DNA of 64,000 nucleotides, taken from positions 3,782,001-3,846,000 of the forward strand of contig JAGYVD010000006.1 of the NCBI GenBank assembly GCA_021209875.1, given 5' to 3'. Positions 13,262 through 24,739 of the stretch are shown one piece after another; position 1 is the first letter of the stretch; the number at the start of each line of letters is the position of its first letter. Source of the stretch: Rosellinia necatrix. Its lineage: Eukaryota > Ascomycota > Sordariomycetes > Xylariales > Xylariaceae. The notes beneath the pieces were generated by a model that searched no databases, had not been told where the DNA came from, and saw only the letters and a program-made list of their open reading frames with translations. Both the position numbers and the translations under genes were made by a program.

Positions 13262-15347
13262 TTAAACGATGGCTATATCCCGCACCAGGGTATCGTCCCA
13301 TGCCTCTCCATACATGATACCATGAACATAGCTTGGCCCGATCAGTTGGTATCCATTCTTATAGGGTGCGGCTCGAATCACGAACGGCATCTTTCCCCCT
13401 TGGAAAACCGAGATCCGGTCGCCGATAGCGCTCTGGCTGGGCACCATGGCTAGATAACCTTTCTCCGTCCTTGCCAGGCGCCGGTAGAGCGACCTTTCGG
13501 TAGCGGTTAAATAGACCCTGTTTTGCGCCCCGGCGCGGATGTTGGGGGCCAATCCCGTAATACCGACAAGGGATTTGTAGGCCTGGCTGTTGGCAGCGAA
13601 CCGTCCCAGGAAGCCCACAGACTTGGGCCCGCGAAGAATTTTTCGCCACTCCCTGAAGCCGGCTAAGGCTGTCTCGGGGCCGTCTATGTTCCCGGCGCAC
13701 AACGTCATGGCGAAGACGGTCTCCGGGTCTTCGCCGGTAGGATATTTGGGGTACTTCCGAGAGAGCGCAAGTTTCTCCCACCTCACGAGCCCCTCGAAGT
13801 ATGTTCCCAAGCCACCCAGGAGGCCCTTCCAGAAGCCCGTAAATGCGCCCGTGGAGGCGTACATACCGTTGATATTGACTTGGTTCATATGTGGCGCCGT
13901 TAGGATATCCTCCAACGCCACAATTACGTCAAGTACGTAGCCTGAAAGCTTCAAGACGTCCCCATTCACCTTGCCGGCAACGTCCCACTCATCTGCCGTT
14001 GACGCACGGAACGCTTTGTACCTCGATCCCTTCGGGTTGCCCCGGTCGTCAGCGCGGATGTAGGAAACAGGGGTGGGCGACTTCGAGCAAACCCAATCCG
14101 GGACCCACGACAAGGAGGAGCCAGGTCTGGATCCCGGGTTCTGTTCGATGAGGAATACATCCAGGTTCCTCGTATACGACAGGATGGCTAGAGCCGCACG
14201 CCGGTAGCACTCCCCCACCGACACGGTGTAGTCCGGCACCAGTCTGCCCACCCGCGCCTCGTCCGGGCCAACGAGGCCGAGGACAGAGTACACTTTGTCC
14301 CGCGGGTCGGTGGCATCCAGCTCCCGGACCTGCCAGAGGAGCCAGAGGAGGTCGATCCGCTGCGCCTCCGCCGCTCTGTTGGCCATGCTCGCGCGGCGCT
14401 TGTTCCGCATCATCATCACCGGGGTCATATTGCTCGCCGCGTGCCTCCCGGTGAGGCCGCCGGCGCTGAGGGCTGTAATGAGTATGACGCCCGCGTAGAA
14501 CATATCCCACTCAAGGGCGCTCTCGCCACACAGGACCAGCGGTGACCGCCCCAGCACGGCCTCCTGGAAGACCCAGCAGCGCGTGAACCACGGCCGGCTG
14601 ATGAGCAGCAGCATGGCCGCTACATCTTCCTTTGTCGGGTCCTCCAGCAGCATTGCCTCTTCTGCTTCATCATCTCCCCGTCTCGCTTCTGTACCATCGG
14701 GTTGGTGGCTGTCATCGTTCGCCATGCCCCCACTCTGGCTCCTGGCCATTATGGCTTTGTTGTGTTTCACCTCCCTCAACTTCGTCCTCCAGATGGCGCC
14801 CACGTCAGGCCGAAATAGAATTGTGGGGTCGGCGAGATCGAAGTCGTCGAGGAGCAGGTCTTGCCATGTATTGAACAGGCGCTTGCAGAGGGGCAGGACC
14901 AGGTGACTATCATCCTTCGCCTCGCCCAGCCAGATCACCACCCGAGAGGCGGTCTCGTAGATCTGTCGCATGAGGCCCACCTGGTGCGCGCGCTCGGCCA
15001 GATCGTTCTGGTTGATGCATATGGCGTCGACCCACAGGACCCTGTCACCCCCCGTCCCCCCCCTTCCCCTCCCCGCACCGGCGCAGGTGCCGGAGCGCGG
15101 CCTCCAGGTTTCGGGTCACCGGGAACGGCGCGCCGTCGCAGAACACGAGCCGTCTGTCTGCCGCGTCGCCCCAGCAATAAGACAGCGCCTCGTAGACCGG
15201 CGGCGGCCGGCTCGCCAACCCAACTACCGAGAGCCGGACGTGGATCGGGTCCGTGAACGACTGGCTCCCTGCGAGCGTGAGGATGCGGATGTGGTCGCCG
15301 CCGCCGCCGGGGATATCATCGATCCTGTCGTACTTGATCTCGAACAT
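13262..15347 (-). CDS. HET-domain (heterokaryon incompatibility) protein, frameshifted
   Basis: HET-domain proteins mediate or regulate allorecognition and programmed cell death after hyphal fusion in filamentous ascomycetes. The start at 15347 gives a 100-codon frame with the first HET block YEALSYCWGD, then a stop; a second frame carries the rest, beginning with LWVDAICINQNDLAERAHQV and continuing with QIYETASRVVIWLGEA and the later block RPWFTRCWVFQEAVL. These are consecutive parts of one HET domain (about residues 50-260), so the two frames belong together. They are offset by one base within two C runs (15048-15053 and 15056-15063 on the + strand). Removing one base restores a 694-residue intronless protein with a long C-terminal region of no recognized domain. 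Either a homopolymer error or a genuine inactivating allele is possible; HET genes do accumulate null alleles. Confidence 0.85.
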
Positions 15348-16262
15348 CTTTTTGATCTATCTCCTCCGACGAGGTCAAGTCAGAGAATTAACTTGGAAAG
15401 TGTAGGTGATTGAAGAGATGGGTATGTTATAGCAGAAGGAGGGAAATCCCCTCCCTCCCTCTTTGTATCGAATTGTCGCTTTCCTAGCTCCCTCATTAGC
15501 TCCCCCTCCCCCCTGGTTTAGCATGCCGGGGGGTGGTAGCCTAAAGCTGAAATCCGAGACCATGAGGTGCGGTGGGTTCTCCCGCGCGACCAATACCATA
15601 TCCACTCTCCCTAGCTGAAGCCGTTCAGCTGTCGTTAGTCTAGGTAGCCGCGTTCTGGATATATATTTAGGGGCGTATGGCGACTCGCCGCACCTCACAT
15701 TTTTTTTTTCAGCTGCTGTCGAGTGGCGATAGGCCGACAGGGCACAGCTTTTAGAGCTCTTGTAGTAGATGCAGGGTAGATGAGTATCATTATTTTTGAA
15801 ACTACATGACTACATGCAGATTTGTAATTGAATGGTATCCGTAGATAATAAAAACACAAAGGGAAACGTATAACGCAGAAGGCACTGGCCGTTTTTAGGA
15901 GGTGATTACCATTAATTTATCCCCCGGGTCCCCTGGCCAGGTATTACGGGATACAAATGATCTTGTAACTAACTAGTGGTCGCCGAAGTTTGCGCCATCC
16001 CCCCTCCACGATCAGGACCGAGGATGATGAATATTGTTAAGCCCAGGTGGGGGAAACTGATTCCGGGGCACGGGAGGCCGTCCGGGTTGAATGCGTGGCC
16101 GCGGCCACGAAACCCGGCTTGTAAGGTTGCTGCCGATCTTCTCATTCGCGATCAACCACATCGACTCGACGGGATAGACGGCTCGCAAGGCCTCGGGGTG
16201 AGGAGATCGAGACACAAGAGTTCGCGATCCAGTGGTGTCTTGAGCGGCTTGTGTGTATATGC

Positions 16263-16301
<39 letters not shown>

Positions 16302-17757
16302 CTGACAATCCCATAGTACGGCAAAGGGGTGTTGGTGGGTTTGGGTGATCGTCAAAGCGGCCGACGAGGCTCTCTCTCTCTCTAATGCGCGGGGATCGCG
16401 AATCCTCCGGAGGGAGAAGGCGTAAGTAAGAAAAGACCGCGACAACGTCTTAAAAAAAAAAAGAAAAATCGTTTGATAAATAATAAACATGTATCGTGAT
16501 GAGCGAGCTTGGGACGGGGCTTTGAGACGGGGCTCCCGAAACCCCCCCCCTCCCCTTTGGCTCAGGGCTTCGCTGGCCATTTTGTGTGTGTCTGTGGGTA
16601 GCGTCGAAGGCATCTTGCTGAGGACCGCGATAAGAACAGATATAAAGGCTCGGCTAAATCCCGCCCCCCCAAAGCAATGATAATACGCAGTGTCGCTGGT
16701 AAATGAGGCGTTCCCCGCCCAGGTGTCAGGTCCAATAATGACCCTGCTAGCTACCACCCGACACCTAGGGTGGTTCTAGTACTGGAAATGGGTGTATATA
16801 AGGACCTTCGGGACCCCCTTGGGTCTTGGAGGGTTCAAGAATCAATTGTTAACCCTATTGAGCCCTAAATACAACCACCACACCCTCCCTACGGCCTAGA
16901 ACATGCCTATCTATTCACTCCGTGATTCTTAAACTGACACCAGGCGTCAGCGGCATGGTTTTTGACGCCACGGCCAATGACTTCCGAGTTTGGGAACGGT
17001 ATTTCTGGACGACATCGTTTCACCTTACGCTTGAAATTCATGCCCTTGATCAGCAATTTTTTTTTGCTCTGGCCTGAGAAGAGATTGTGGGAAATGTTGG
17101 TAATATCTGGCCTTGAATGACTAGTCAATCATGATCTAACTCACTTAGGCTGTTCTGGCTGGAGTTAAATAGATGGTTTTGTCTCGATTTTATTAGGCTG
17201 AAGCTACATACTAACCCCTATCCAACAAAGAGTATGTGATATAATACTTCGTTCCTTTTTTGGCCGCTTTTCTATGCTGTGCATATCCATGAGCTCGTAT
17301 GGAGAGGTTAAGGGGTATACGAGGGAGTTTAAGGGTTTCTACCTTTAACCATCAGTAACCCCCTGCAAAGAGAGACAATGGATGATATGATGTTTACCAA
17401 AATGACATGTGCAATGAAGCTAAATGTTCATAGCTGAGACTGTGAGCCCACATACTGTTTGACTGGAGTTAAAACTGGTAGTGAATCTCACAATGATTGG
17501 CAAGGACCAGTTTGAATTGAAAGACAAAAACATAATATATTTTGATCCCTCCTGTGAAGATACTAACTAATTATTGATTATACCAATCATTCCATCGTCA
17601 AAGCATTGTTTTTTTGCGGGCCACCCCGCCTTCCCAATACAAATTCCAGCTTGTAAAGCAACCATCATGAATGTAAATCATTTATCAGCCACCAAACTCA
17701 TTAAACTACCAGCGTTACCGCCCGCATTCAATACTGGCGCCGAGAGCGAATCAACGC
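15348..17757. other. Intergenic region, no gene supported
   Basis: The stretch holds a composite (AT)n-(TG)n microsatellite and, from about 16850 to 17600, more AT-rich DNA whose short frames match nothing I recognize. The AT-rich part could be decayed repeat DNA, but I cannot identify an element. Confidence 0.5.
16263..16302. repeat. Composite (AT)n(TG)n microsatellite
   Basis: About ten AT units run directly into about ten TG units. Alternating purine-pyrimidine of this kind is prone to length variation. Confidence 0.9.
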
Positions 17758-18521
17758 TTAGATCTGGAGACCATCGTACTTCTCGATGGTGATGGTGATA
17801 GTGGCGCCAAGGGCGTTGGCCTCGGAAGCAAAGTCATTGGCGCGGACCTCGATAGTGTTGATGAGGAAGATGGCAGTGGCCTACAACTGATGTCAGCACC
17901 TCGATCTCGTCGCTTAAGTCGACTTTTAGGGGGAAGGGAAAGGGGGAGGAGGAGAGTAGAGGGGAGGGTGACTACTCACATCAACGACGCCTTCAATACC
18001 GCGAAGAGCACCAGCGACGGGGGGTCCAACGAAGGGGATCCGGTTGAGGATGCCAGCCTTGCCGATGAGGATGTTGAGAAGAGCCTGGTGGACACGGACG
18101 AACTGAATAGTGGAATTCTTGTCAGCAAAGCAGATAGGAGGAGGGGAGAGGCATTGTTAGAGGAGACTCACGTCACGGAAAGCGTTGAAGACCAGATCGG
18201 CACCCGGGCCACGGGGGCTGAGGTCCCTGGCGTGCTCCTGCTCATCCCTCTTCGTGATGGGGGCGGTTCCCGGGAACTGGGCGGCGAGGCTGGTCGCGGT
18301 GGCCACGATGTCGGCGAAGCCGGCGATCAGCACAGGGAACGGGCCCTGGCCGATGACGATCAGGGGAGCATTGACGATGGTGATGCTCTGGGCCGGCGCC
18401 TGGAGTCTCTGAGACTTCTGGGTGAGCGACCTGATCCCGTCCGCGAGCTGCTGGGGGGGGTAAGAGCAGCCATGGCCGTGCTGGCCATAGCGAGTCCAGT
18501 GAAAACCTTGGAGAAGAGCAT
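17758..18521 (-). CDS. UVI-1-like small secreted protein, frameshifted in exon 1
   Basis: Three exons on the minus strand: 18521-18172, 18102-17980 and 17880-17758, with GTGAGT donors. The start codon is followed by a signal peptide (MLFSKVFTGLAMASTAMA). The mature part has no cysteine, so it is not a hydrophobin; its conserved patches (SITIVNAPLIVIGQGPFP, FVRVHQALLNILIGKAG, FVGPPVAGALRGIEGVVD, ANALGATITITIEKYDGL) resemble the fungal UVI-1/light- and stress-induced secreted protein family as I remember it. The eight-base C run just after the signal peptide (+ strand 18453-18460) is out of frame: nine or six C would join signal peptide and body into a 198-residue (nine-C) protein; as written translation stops after about 53 codons. 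A dibasic KR site (18247-18252) sits in the variable loop. A strong TATA box lies upstream, suggesting high expression. Family name is tentative; gene structure is firm. Confidence 0.75.
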
Positions 18522-18692
18522 TTTGATTGTGGTTGTGGGGGGGGGGAGAGAAGGAGGTTTGACTGGTTGGTCGAAGATGGGAATTGTTTGAGGAGTAGAA
18601 GGTGCTGAAGAGGCTGGTTAGGCTGGAGATGCTTGGGAACTGTTGGTGGTGGTGAGGACAAAATTCAGCAGTAAGTCTGGGAACCCTGAAGC

Positions 18693-18700
18693 TTTATATA
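18693..18700 (-). promoter_or_regulatory. TATA box of the UVI-1-like gene
   Basis: On the minus strand this reads TATATAAA, about 172-180 bases before the start codon of the secreted-protein gene. The intervening leader is C/T-rich with a long C run and CACAACCACAATCAAA right before ATG, a typical strong fungal promoter layout. Confidence 0.6.
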
Positions 18701-21700
18701 TTCGTTGTTGGCCTAGAAACAGCTATGTCCCCCGATAGTCGCAGGCGCTTGTCGTCTCTTTCGCCTGTCGCTATCTACGCCGATCTCTCCCATCGGAGCT
18801 ATCCAGATGCTCACCATGACTAATTCGGCTTTGTGGTAACTGACTATCAAGAATATTTGACGAATAATTGAACTATTATGATGCGACTTTTGGTACGCGC
18901 TATCGACCGGCCAGAATCTCGAACTCCCTGGTTCGAGCATCGAGCCCAACTACAGGGGTGGGTTCATACGTATGAGTAATGAGCTTGACCGATCCTTTAG
19001 CGAAGGTAGTGTACAGTTCCCTAAATTGTGATATCGTATGCCCAGACTAGTAGATTATAATCGCCTTTCCGTGTTGTGTTGGGAATCGGCAGCTTTTTTG
19101 GTCTACCCACCCCCCATCGACTTCCCATGACCGGAATAATCATCAGAGAACGAGCGAGAGAGACGACCTCTTCATCCCGGGTCCTCCTGGCCAACATGGA
19201 TAATCTCCGGGCCTGGGCTTAATTTCGTCCCCCATATACACTAGGTCGGGAGGATCCCTCCGGACTATCGTGTGAAAGTAATAAACTGTGTGCTACGACG
19301 TTAGTGTGGTTGTGAAGAAAAAAAAAAAGCCACCGAGGAAAACATCTTCTAAATTGACATGGCGAAATTGAATCCTCTATGGGGGGCAAGAATAAGCGCA
19401 TTATGACGTTATTCTCGAATGGCAGGGGGAGAAACGCACTTGGACGAAAGTAGTAGCGGTTTCTGGTGTACAGTACACTAGGCACAGGTGCATGTAGATC
19501 CGGCAAGGAACACCGTAGTGCCCGCGCCCGGCCCGGTAAGTTGCGTGGTTCTGAACCAATGCTAAGATCCGTCCGACTCCCTCTGGTCTGGTTCTGCATG
19601 TTGATTTGCTGCTGCCGTGAGAAGCTTATTATTCACGCCCCTGTTCCCCGTGCATTCGTTCCTCTTTTTTTTTTTTTTCTTTAGAATGGCTCATTTGCTC
19701 GCTAGGATGGTTCAGCTGGGATCTCTCTCTACGCCAGTGCCTAGACGGATTACTTTGAGAAAGTCACTGAGCTAAAAACTCATATTTGGTCTAGTTTAGT
19801 TAGCGTATCTAATAGGTAGATGTGCTAGTAGTATATGATGGGCGTACCGCATGTAGTGTATATGTATGTATCCACGCGCGGGATGTACGGAGTAAGCTGG
19901 TTGAGCTGGATAGATAACTGCTTGGCATGAATATAGGACAGAAAGTATTACGAATCTATGAGAGCGTGTGTCTGTCTCCCGAATGACGAAGCATTTCGGT
20001 GTAATGATAGGTGAGCCAATATTGCCGAACTCGGGTGGCCGTTTTCGATAGCTTGTTTTATTCATTCGTTGCCGACGTATGAGATGTCTTGAATATTATA
20101 ATTCCCACGTGCATGAACGTAGAGGTTCGGTGGCGTTGTGAATGGATAGTCGACCTGTCCCTTTGCGTGTCATTTCGGCACCAACATGAAATATACAAGT
20201 ACACGATCAAGAGCCACAAACCCCTGCTAACTAAAGTGACACCACATTTGCAGATAATTACGCTTGATAACTATCTTGTATCTACTGCTAGTTACAATCA
20301 ATACCTGTGGCGCGGGCAAAATTATGTGGCTAAAATATACTATAGAATCTTTGAATCTGTCAATCTAGTGTAATAAGCTTATACTTATGCTATTGGTGTA
20401 CATATTCAGGGTATGGCAAAGATGCTGGCTGGGGTAAAACTCCGCGAAGATCAACCTCACTGTGCCAATAGATCTCACCTTGCTCAATTCAGTAAAGTTT
20501 GGTGCCTGCCTACATACCTGCCCATGCAGCGTATTACGTGGCCCACCTTTGAGGCGGTGCTGTCAAATCCGAAGGGGTCACACAGCATGCGCTGCTTCAC
20601 ATCTCCATCCATACCATATTGGGCTTTGCGCGTTCAAGGCTGCGTGCCTAAATAATGTTGAATGGCTCTAGCTATTCTAGTAGCTGTTCTAGGTGACTGC
20701 TATACCTGCCTGTCTGTCTCCCTACCTACTTACCTACCACCTACCTACCTAGGTAACATAGGTAATTAGTGTATAAGGCTCTGCGCATCTCATAATCCTG
20801 CATGATCAAGACAATCGTAAAATTTCGATGAGCCTCTATTCCCTGACCCCTATCTGACAGCTGCAACCTACCTGGGTTGCAGTAGGTACCATGCATAAAG
20901 TGCATTTGTCGGTGATCTTCCACACATCACCCACACCACCCTCGGCACTTTTTAGCGCGGCGCTAAATCCAGGCACAGAGAGAAGGCGCAGAGAGCGACG
21001 TAGCGCAGGGCTGATCCGCCACCTACATACCCGTACATAAAGTTAAACTGCATACCTAGGTACTTAGGTAGCCACTTAGGCAGTGCATGTATGCACGCAC
21101 AATCACTAGTTATTCCGCATTGCCCGACTTGCTAACACCAAAAGGGCCTAGGGACTGAGCGTGCCATGCGGCTTCGACAGGCGGAAGGGTTGCACACTAG
21201 TTAGCTATGACACGACAGATGACTAAACAGTAGCAGCGTGGTAGTGGTGGCTGGCTGGCTGTGGGCAGGAGCCGCTTACATTGGTTTGGTGGCGTATCGC
21301 AATAAGAAATACGCCTCGCGGAATCTGGTTCTCCTCAACGTATGATACACGTGTATTACGGCATCTGGTCGCATTATAGCACCCCTTGCAGGTTGTCTGA
21401 GTATGACCTCCTTCGCGAGCCTCCAGGTTCCTTCCATCGGCCATATGCTCCAATAATATGAAGGCGAGGGCGCACTCTCTCGCCTGACAGGTCGGTGAGG
21501 GAACGAAACGAAACGAAATGCAACCCTACCAACCTCTCCCTATCTATCCTCTAGTTATTGTCTTTCCTCGCCTTCACTGGTTCTGCTTCCCGAAGCCGCT
21601 CGGGAATGTTGGCTCACATACAATCAATACCATGGCCGCTACCAAGCTTTGAACATATACAATCGGCGTGGCTTGGATGGAACCAGGGCGGCTTTGGTGT

Positions 21701-22840
21701 AGTCGCGATGCACGTATACACCACATGCACTACTCTATCTGGCTAGCTCGCCAAGGTCATGTTTCCCGAGGCTCAAGCCTTGTGTCAACCGAGACGATAC
21801 ACGCCAATCCATTCGTGGCTTGGGACGGTTTTGGAGGCGCCTGCAACCCACCGAGGAGAAACCGAGGGGGTGAAGAAATGCGCGAGGGATAGGCGGGTCG
21901 GTTTCCCGTCTTTCTTTTCTTTTCTCGCTGATTAAGCAAAGCCTGCCACATCTGGCGGCTTTGCATTGACGGCTGTGTATTACCACAGCAAACACACAAC
22001 GTCGGTCTGGTTTGATTCGAGTCTTACCGCAATCGAGGTCAACGGACTCGAGCATCACACGGGTCGCCGAATGCAAGACGAGCATGTGATACCGTGGACC
22101 GTGTCTCGTGGGTTCTCAGCCCAAACCCCTCTGGGCGAATGGGCTCATACTTGCATACAATCCGCCAAAGAACCATTTGGATACTCTTGCAGTCCAATAG
22201 GCGATCACGCGGCTACGGCTCATTGGTGTAATTCGGTAACGAATTCAGAGGCGTCCTTGGCACACTAGCGGGAGGCATAACCTTAGTCGAGGGGCCGTCG
22301 TGTACGGTAGAACAGTAGAACAGTTGGCTATCCAACTGGCATTAGTCGATTGATGCAAGCCAGGAACTTCGCCATGCCCCCCCATCGATCCCGGCCCAAA
22401 AAGATTTAGTATAAGTATCATGGATTACCTGAAGGCTATCCAATTATGAACAAGGGGATCAACCAGCCAGCTCACCCTCGCTGGCCTAGCTGTTTGTCAT
22501 CATTTACCGCTTTTTCTTTCCTTTCCTTCTCTTTTTTTTTTTTTTTTTTTCGCGGAAGGGGGGAACTTCGTTTGGGGCCCGACTGACGGCAGTAGCTCGA
22601 GATATCATCTAGCAATACTCTGCCATTTAGTTTTTAGGTCGGGGAAATTCCCCGTGTAGCTTGGATTTATTTTATTTTATTTCTCTTCGGAATCGGGTTG
22701 CTCTCAGCGAGATGATTGGGATGGAGTAAGATTGAATTGTTTCTCCGAACATGAGATAGTACAAGCCTCATTTTATACACGAACAGAAGTGTAACTAAAC
22801 AAACCAAAGCTTTTACGCATCAAGGTATATAACAACGAAT
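18701..22840. other. Gene-free region
   Basis: About 4.1 kb without a supportable gene. Frames over 60 codons are few, scattered and without recognizable family motifs. TACCTA/TAGGTA words are clustered at 20718-20765 and 21053-21080, and a T run occurs near 22533-22549. Composition becomes AT-rich around 19800-20400. Confidence 0.5.
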
Positions 22841-22861
22841 TCATGACGCCACTAGGATTCA

Positions 22862-22926
22862 CTCAGAATCCCAAAGGGACAAGATTGTTGGCAATCCTGC
22901 GCGTTAACCGCTCCGCTAAAGCGCCT
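22862..22926 (-). other. tRNA-like fragment
   Basis: On the minus strand the segment starting GGCGCTTTAGCGGAGCGG looks like a tRNA 5' half with an A-box-like core and a D arm (GCG/CGC stem closing a loop with GGTTAA). Following it is a hairpin GATTG-CCAA-CAATC and then a short stem GGATT/AATCC at the place of a T arm. The anticodon loop does not have seven bases and the acceptor stem has no partner, so it is not a working tRNA. It could be a tRNA pseudogene or the head of a tRNA-derived SINE. Confidence 0.3.
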
Positions 22927-23099
22927 TCCTATCGTGTGTGCAACTTGATGACACAAAATTGCCATAACATACACTATATAATATGTATATGAGACCACGG
23001 TTTCATTGGCGCGCGTACAACTACAATACTGAATAGCAACACGAAACAACATTTAGTTCATACCGCTGCACCGTAGCGATGTGGTAGAAAGGGTTCCTG

Positions 23100-23300
23100 T
23101 CATGTTAAGAATGCCCAGAGTGAGGTCTAGTCACTATGAGGTAGCAGCTGGGTAGCAGGTAGATAGCCAAGTATAGGGGTAGGGCTCAATATCGTTGACT
23201 CTTGGGCCTACCATCTAGGTGGGAGGCATTCAGTCCTTATATACACAAATATATCTCTAGAGCTACACCATAGGGTAGCTGGTACCTCGCTGTGTGATTT
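23100..23300. repeat. Diverged direct repeat, copy 1
   Basis: Aligned by eye with a second copy about 340 bases downstream. Shared blocks include GGTAGCAG, AGGGCT, GGCCTAC-ATCTA, CTTATATACAC and CTACACC, in the same order and spacing apart from small gaps. Differences are largely transitions. No coding capacity was seen. Confidence 0.7.
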
Positions 23301-23441
23301 ATCCTCCTGACAGTTCCGCTGTGATAGGTAACTAATTGCGCTGTGGGTACCTCTCTTCCCCCTATCTAAGTTACCTGTTCTAAGTTTACTTACAATAGTT
23401 AACCAACATGGCCCTAACGCCTAATTCTAATAGCCGTCAAC

Positions 23442-23625
23442 GTGTGCTGAATGTCCTGGGCAAGGTTCAATCATAAAAAGGTAGCAGTTGGGCCGCAAAT
23501 AGAGAACTTAGTGTAAGAGCAGGGCTTACTTCTATTAATTCATAGGCCTACTATCTAACTTATATACACCAGTATACCGCTAGAACTACACCGGAATGTA
23601 ACCAGTACCGTCCTATGTGCTTTCT
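23442..23625. repeat. Diverged direct repeat, copy 2
   Basis: Second copy of the unit beginning near 23100, in the same orientation. It lacks about 15 bases near 23560 relative to copy 1. A weaker third match may start near 23735 (ACTGGCTACC-CACTGTGT). The family is unknown to me; it may be a relic of a non-coding mobile element. Confidence 0.65.
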
Positions 23626-24739
23626 GCACTTAATATATAGTCACATTGGCAATAACTAGCGAATCTCTGATATTGTACAAATCTCTCCTAAGTGCAACTT
23701 GTATTTGTTATAACCCTGTCAGGTGTATAAAGCATATAGTGAAGCACTGGCTACCCCACTGTGTACTTCGTAGTTCTAGTAGCATACTAGTGCCACAAAC
23801 CTAGCCCCTCTTGCTGTGATATCTCGCACGAAATAGAACAGATGCCGCTTCATTGTTCGAATCCGTACCCAAACTATATTATTATTGAACAGCGTGTCGA
23901 AGCCCGTCTATCAGTGGTAGTGGGGCGGAGGGCGGAGGAGGAGGTGGTGGTGGTGATGATGGTGGTGGTGATGGTCGGGTCCGGATGGCGACAAGAATGG
24001 CCTGTATGCGTGCCAATTAAATGGGAGAAGGGGCTTTGTAAATACCTAACTATACTTGCTTACTCCACTCACACCCGCGGAACGGCGACCGTTAGTCTTC
24101 AGCGTCTTGGCCGGGCTAATGTATGTACTCAAGTATGTATGGGGGTGGGCATTCCGCTGTCTCCGCCCGGAACAGCCCGGACACAACATGTTGGGGTCGG
24201 CGTCGCGGCCATTGTATAACCGGGCCGATAACTATCCATCCCTGACGCGTGATGCCGGGCGTTTTTGATGGCTATGGGCCTGGCGAACGTACTCCTAGGG
24301 TCGGGGGGGTTTCACATATGCATCTCCTCATTAGACACCGTTGAACTACGGATTCGGCATTGGAGCTCGCACTGACCCGGCATAGATCCAACAAAACCGG
24401 TATTTCGATCCCAACATAGGCGTATGCTTTGCCTCAGGCCCTCGTCGCAGGCGTCAAGGTGCATATCTCGATCTCTGAGTCGCAGCCGACAACGCGTACA
24501 TAGTGTGTTAGGTATCAAAGTGACCGGAGGGCGAACGTTATGGCAACAGTTGTGAATGAAGTAGGCGTACTCCGCGCAGCTCACATAAATGTTGGTATAG
24601 CTTCTCTCAAAGATTGGTATCGTGGGGTATCCAGAATTTGTATATTAATTATTCTACAAATAGCCCAAATGACAATGGTCTAGCGGGCTGTGACTTATAT
24701 ATTCCTGCATATTCAACTCTCACAACATGCGCCAATTGT
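23626..24739. other. Intergenic region upstream of nothing recognizable
   Basis: No gene is supported. A GGT/GAT-rich tract lies at 23937-23975. This is the 3' side of the sugar-transporter gene, which ends at 24740. Confidence 0.5.

Noticed and set aside
17758..18521. Hydrophobin
   Set aside because: Small and secreted, but the mature sequence has no cysteine at all, so the eight-cysteine hydrophobin pattern is excluded.
18242..18661. 139-codon frame through the UVI-1-like exon starting MSSPPP
   Set aside because: It is the third frame across the same exon; its N-terminal part is the promoter leader and it lacks the signal peptide and the conserved blocks.
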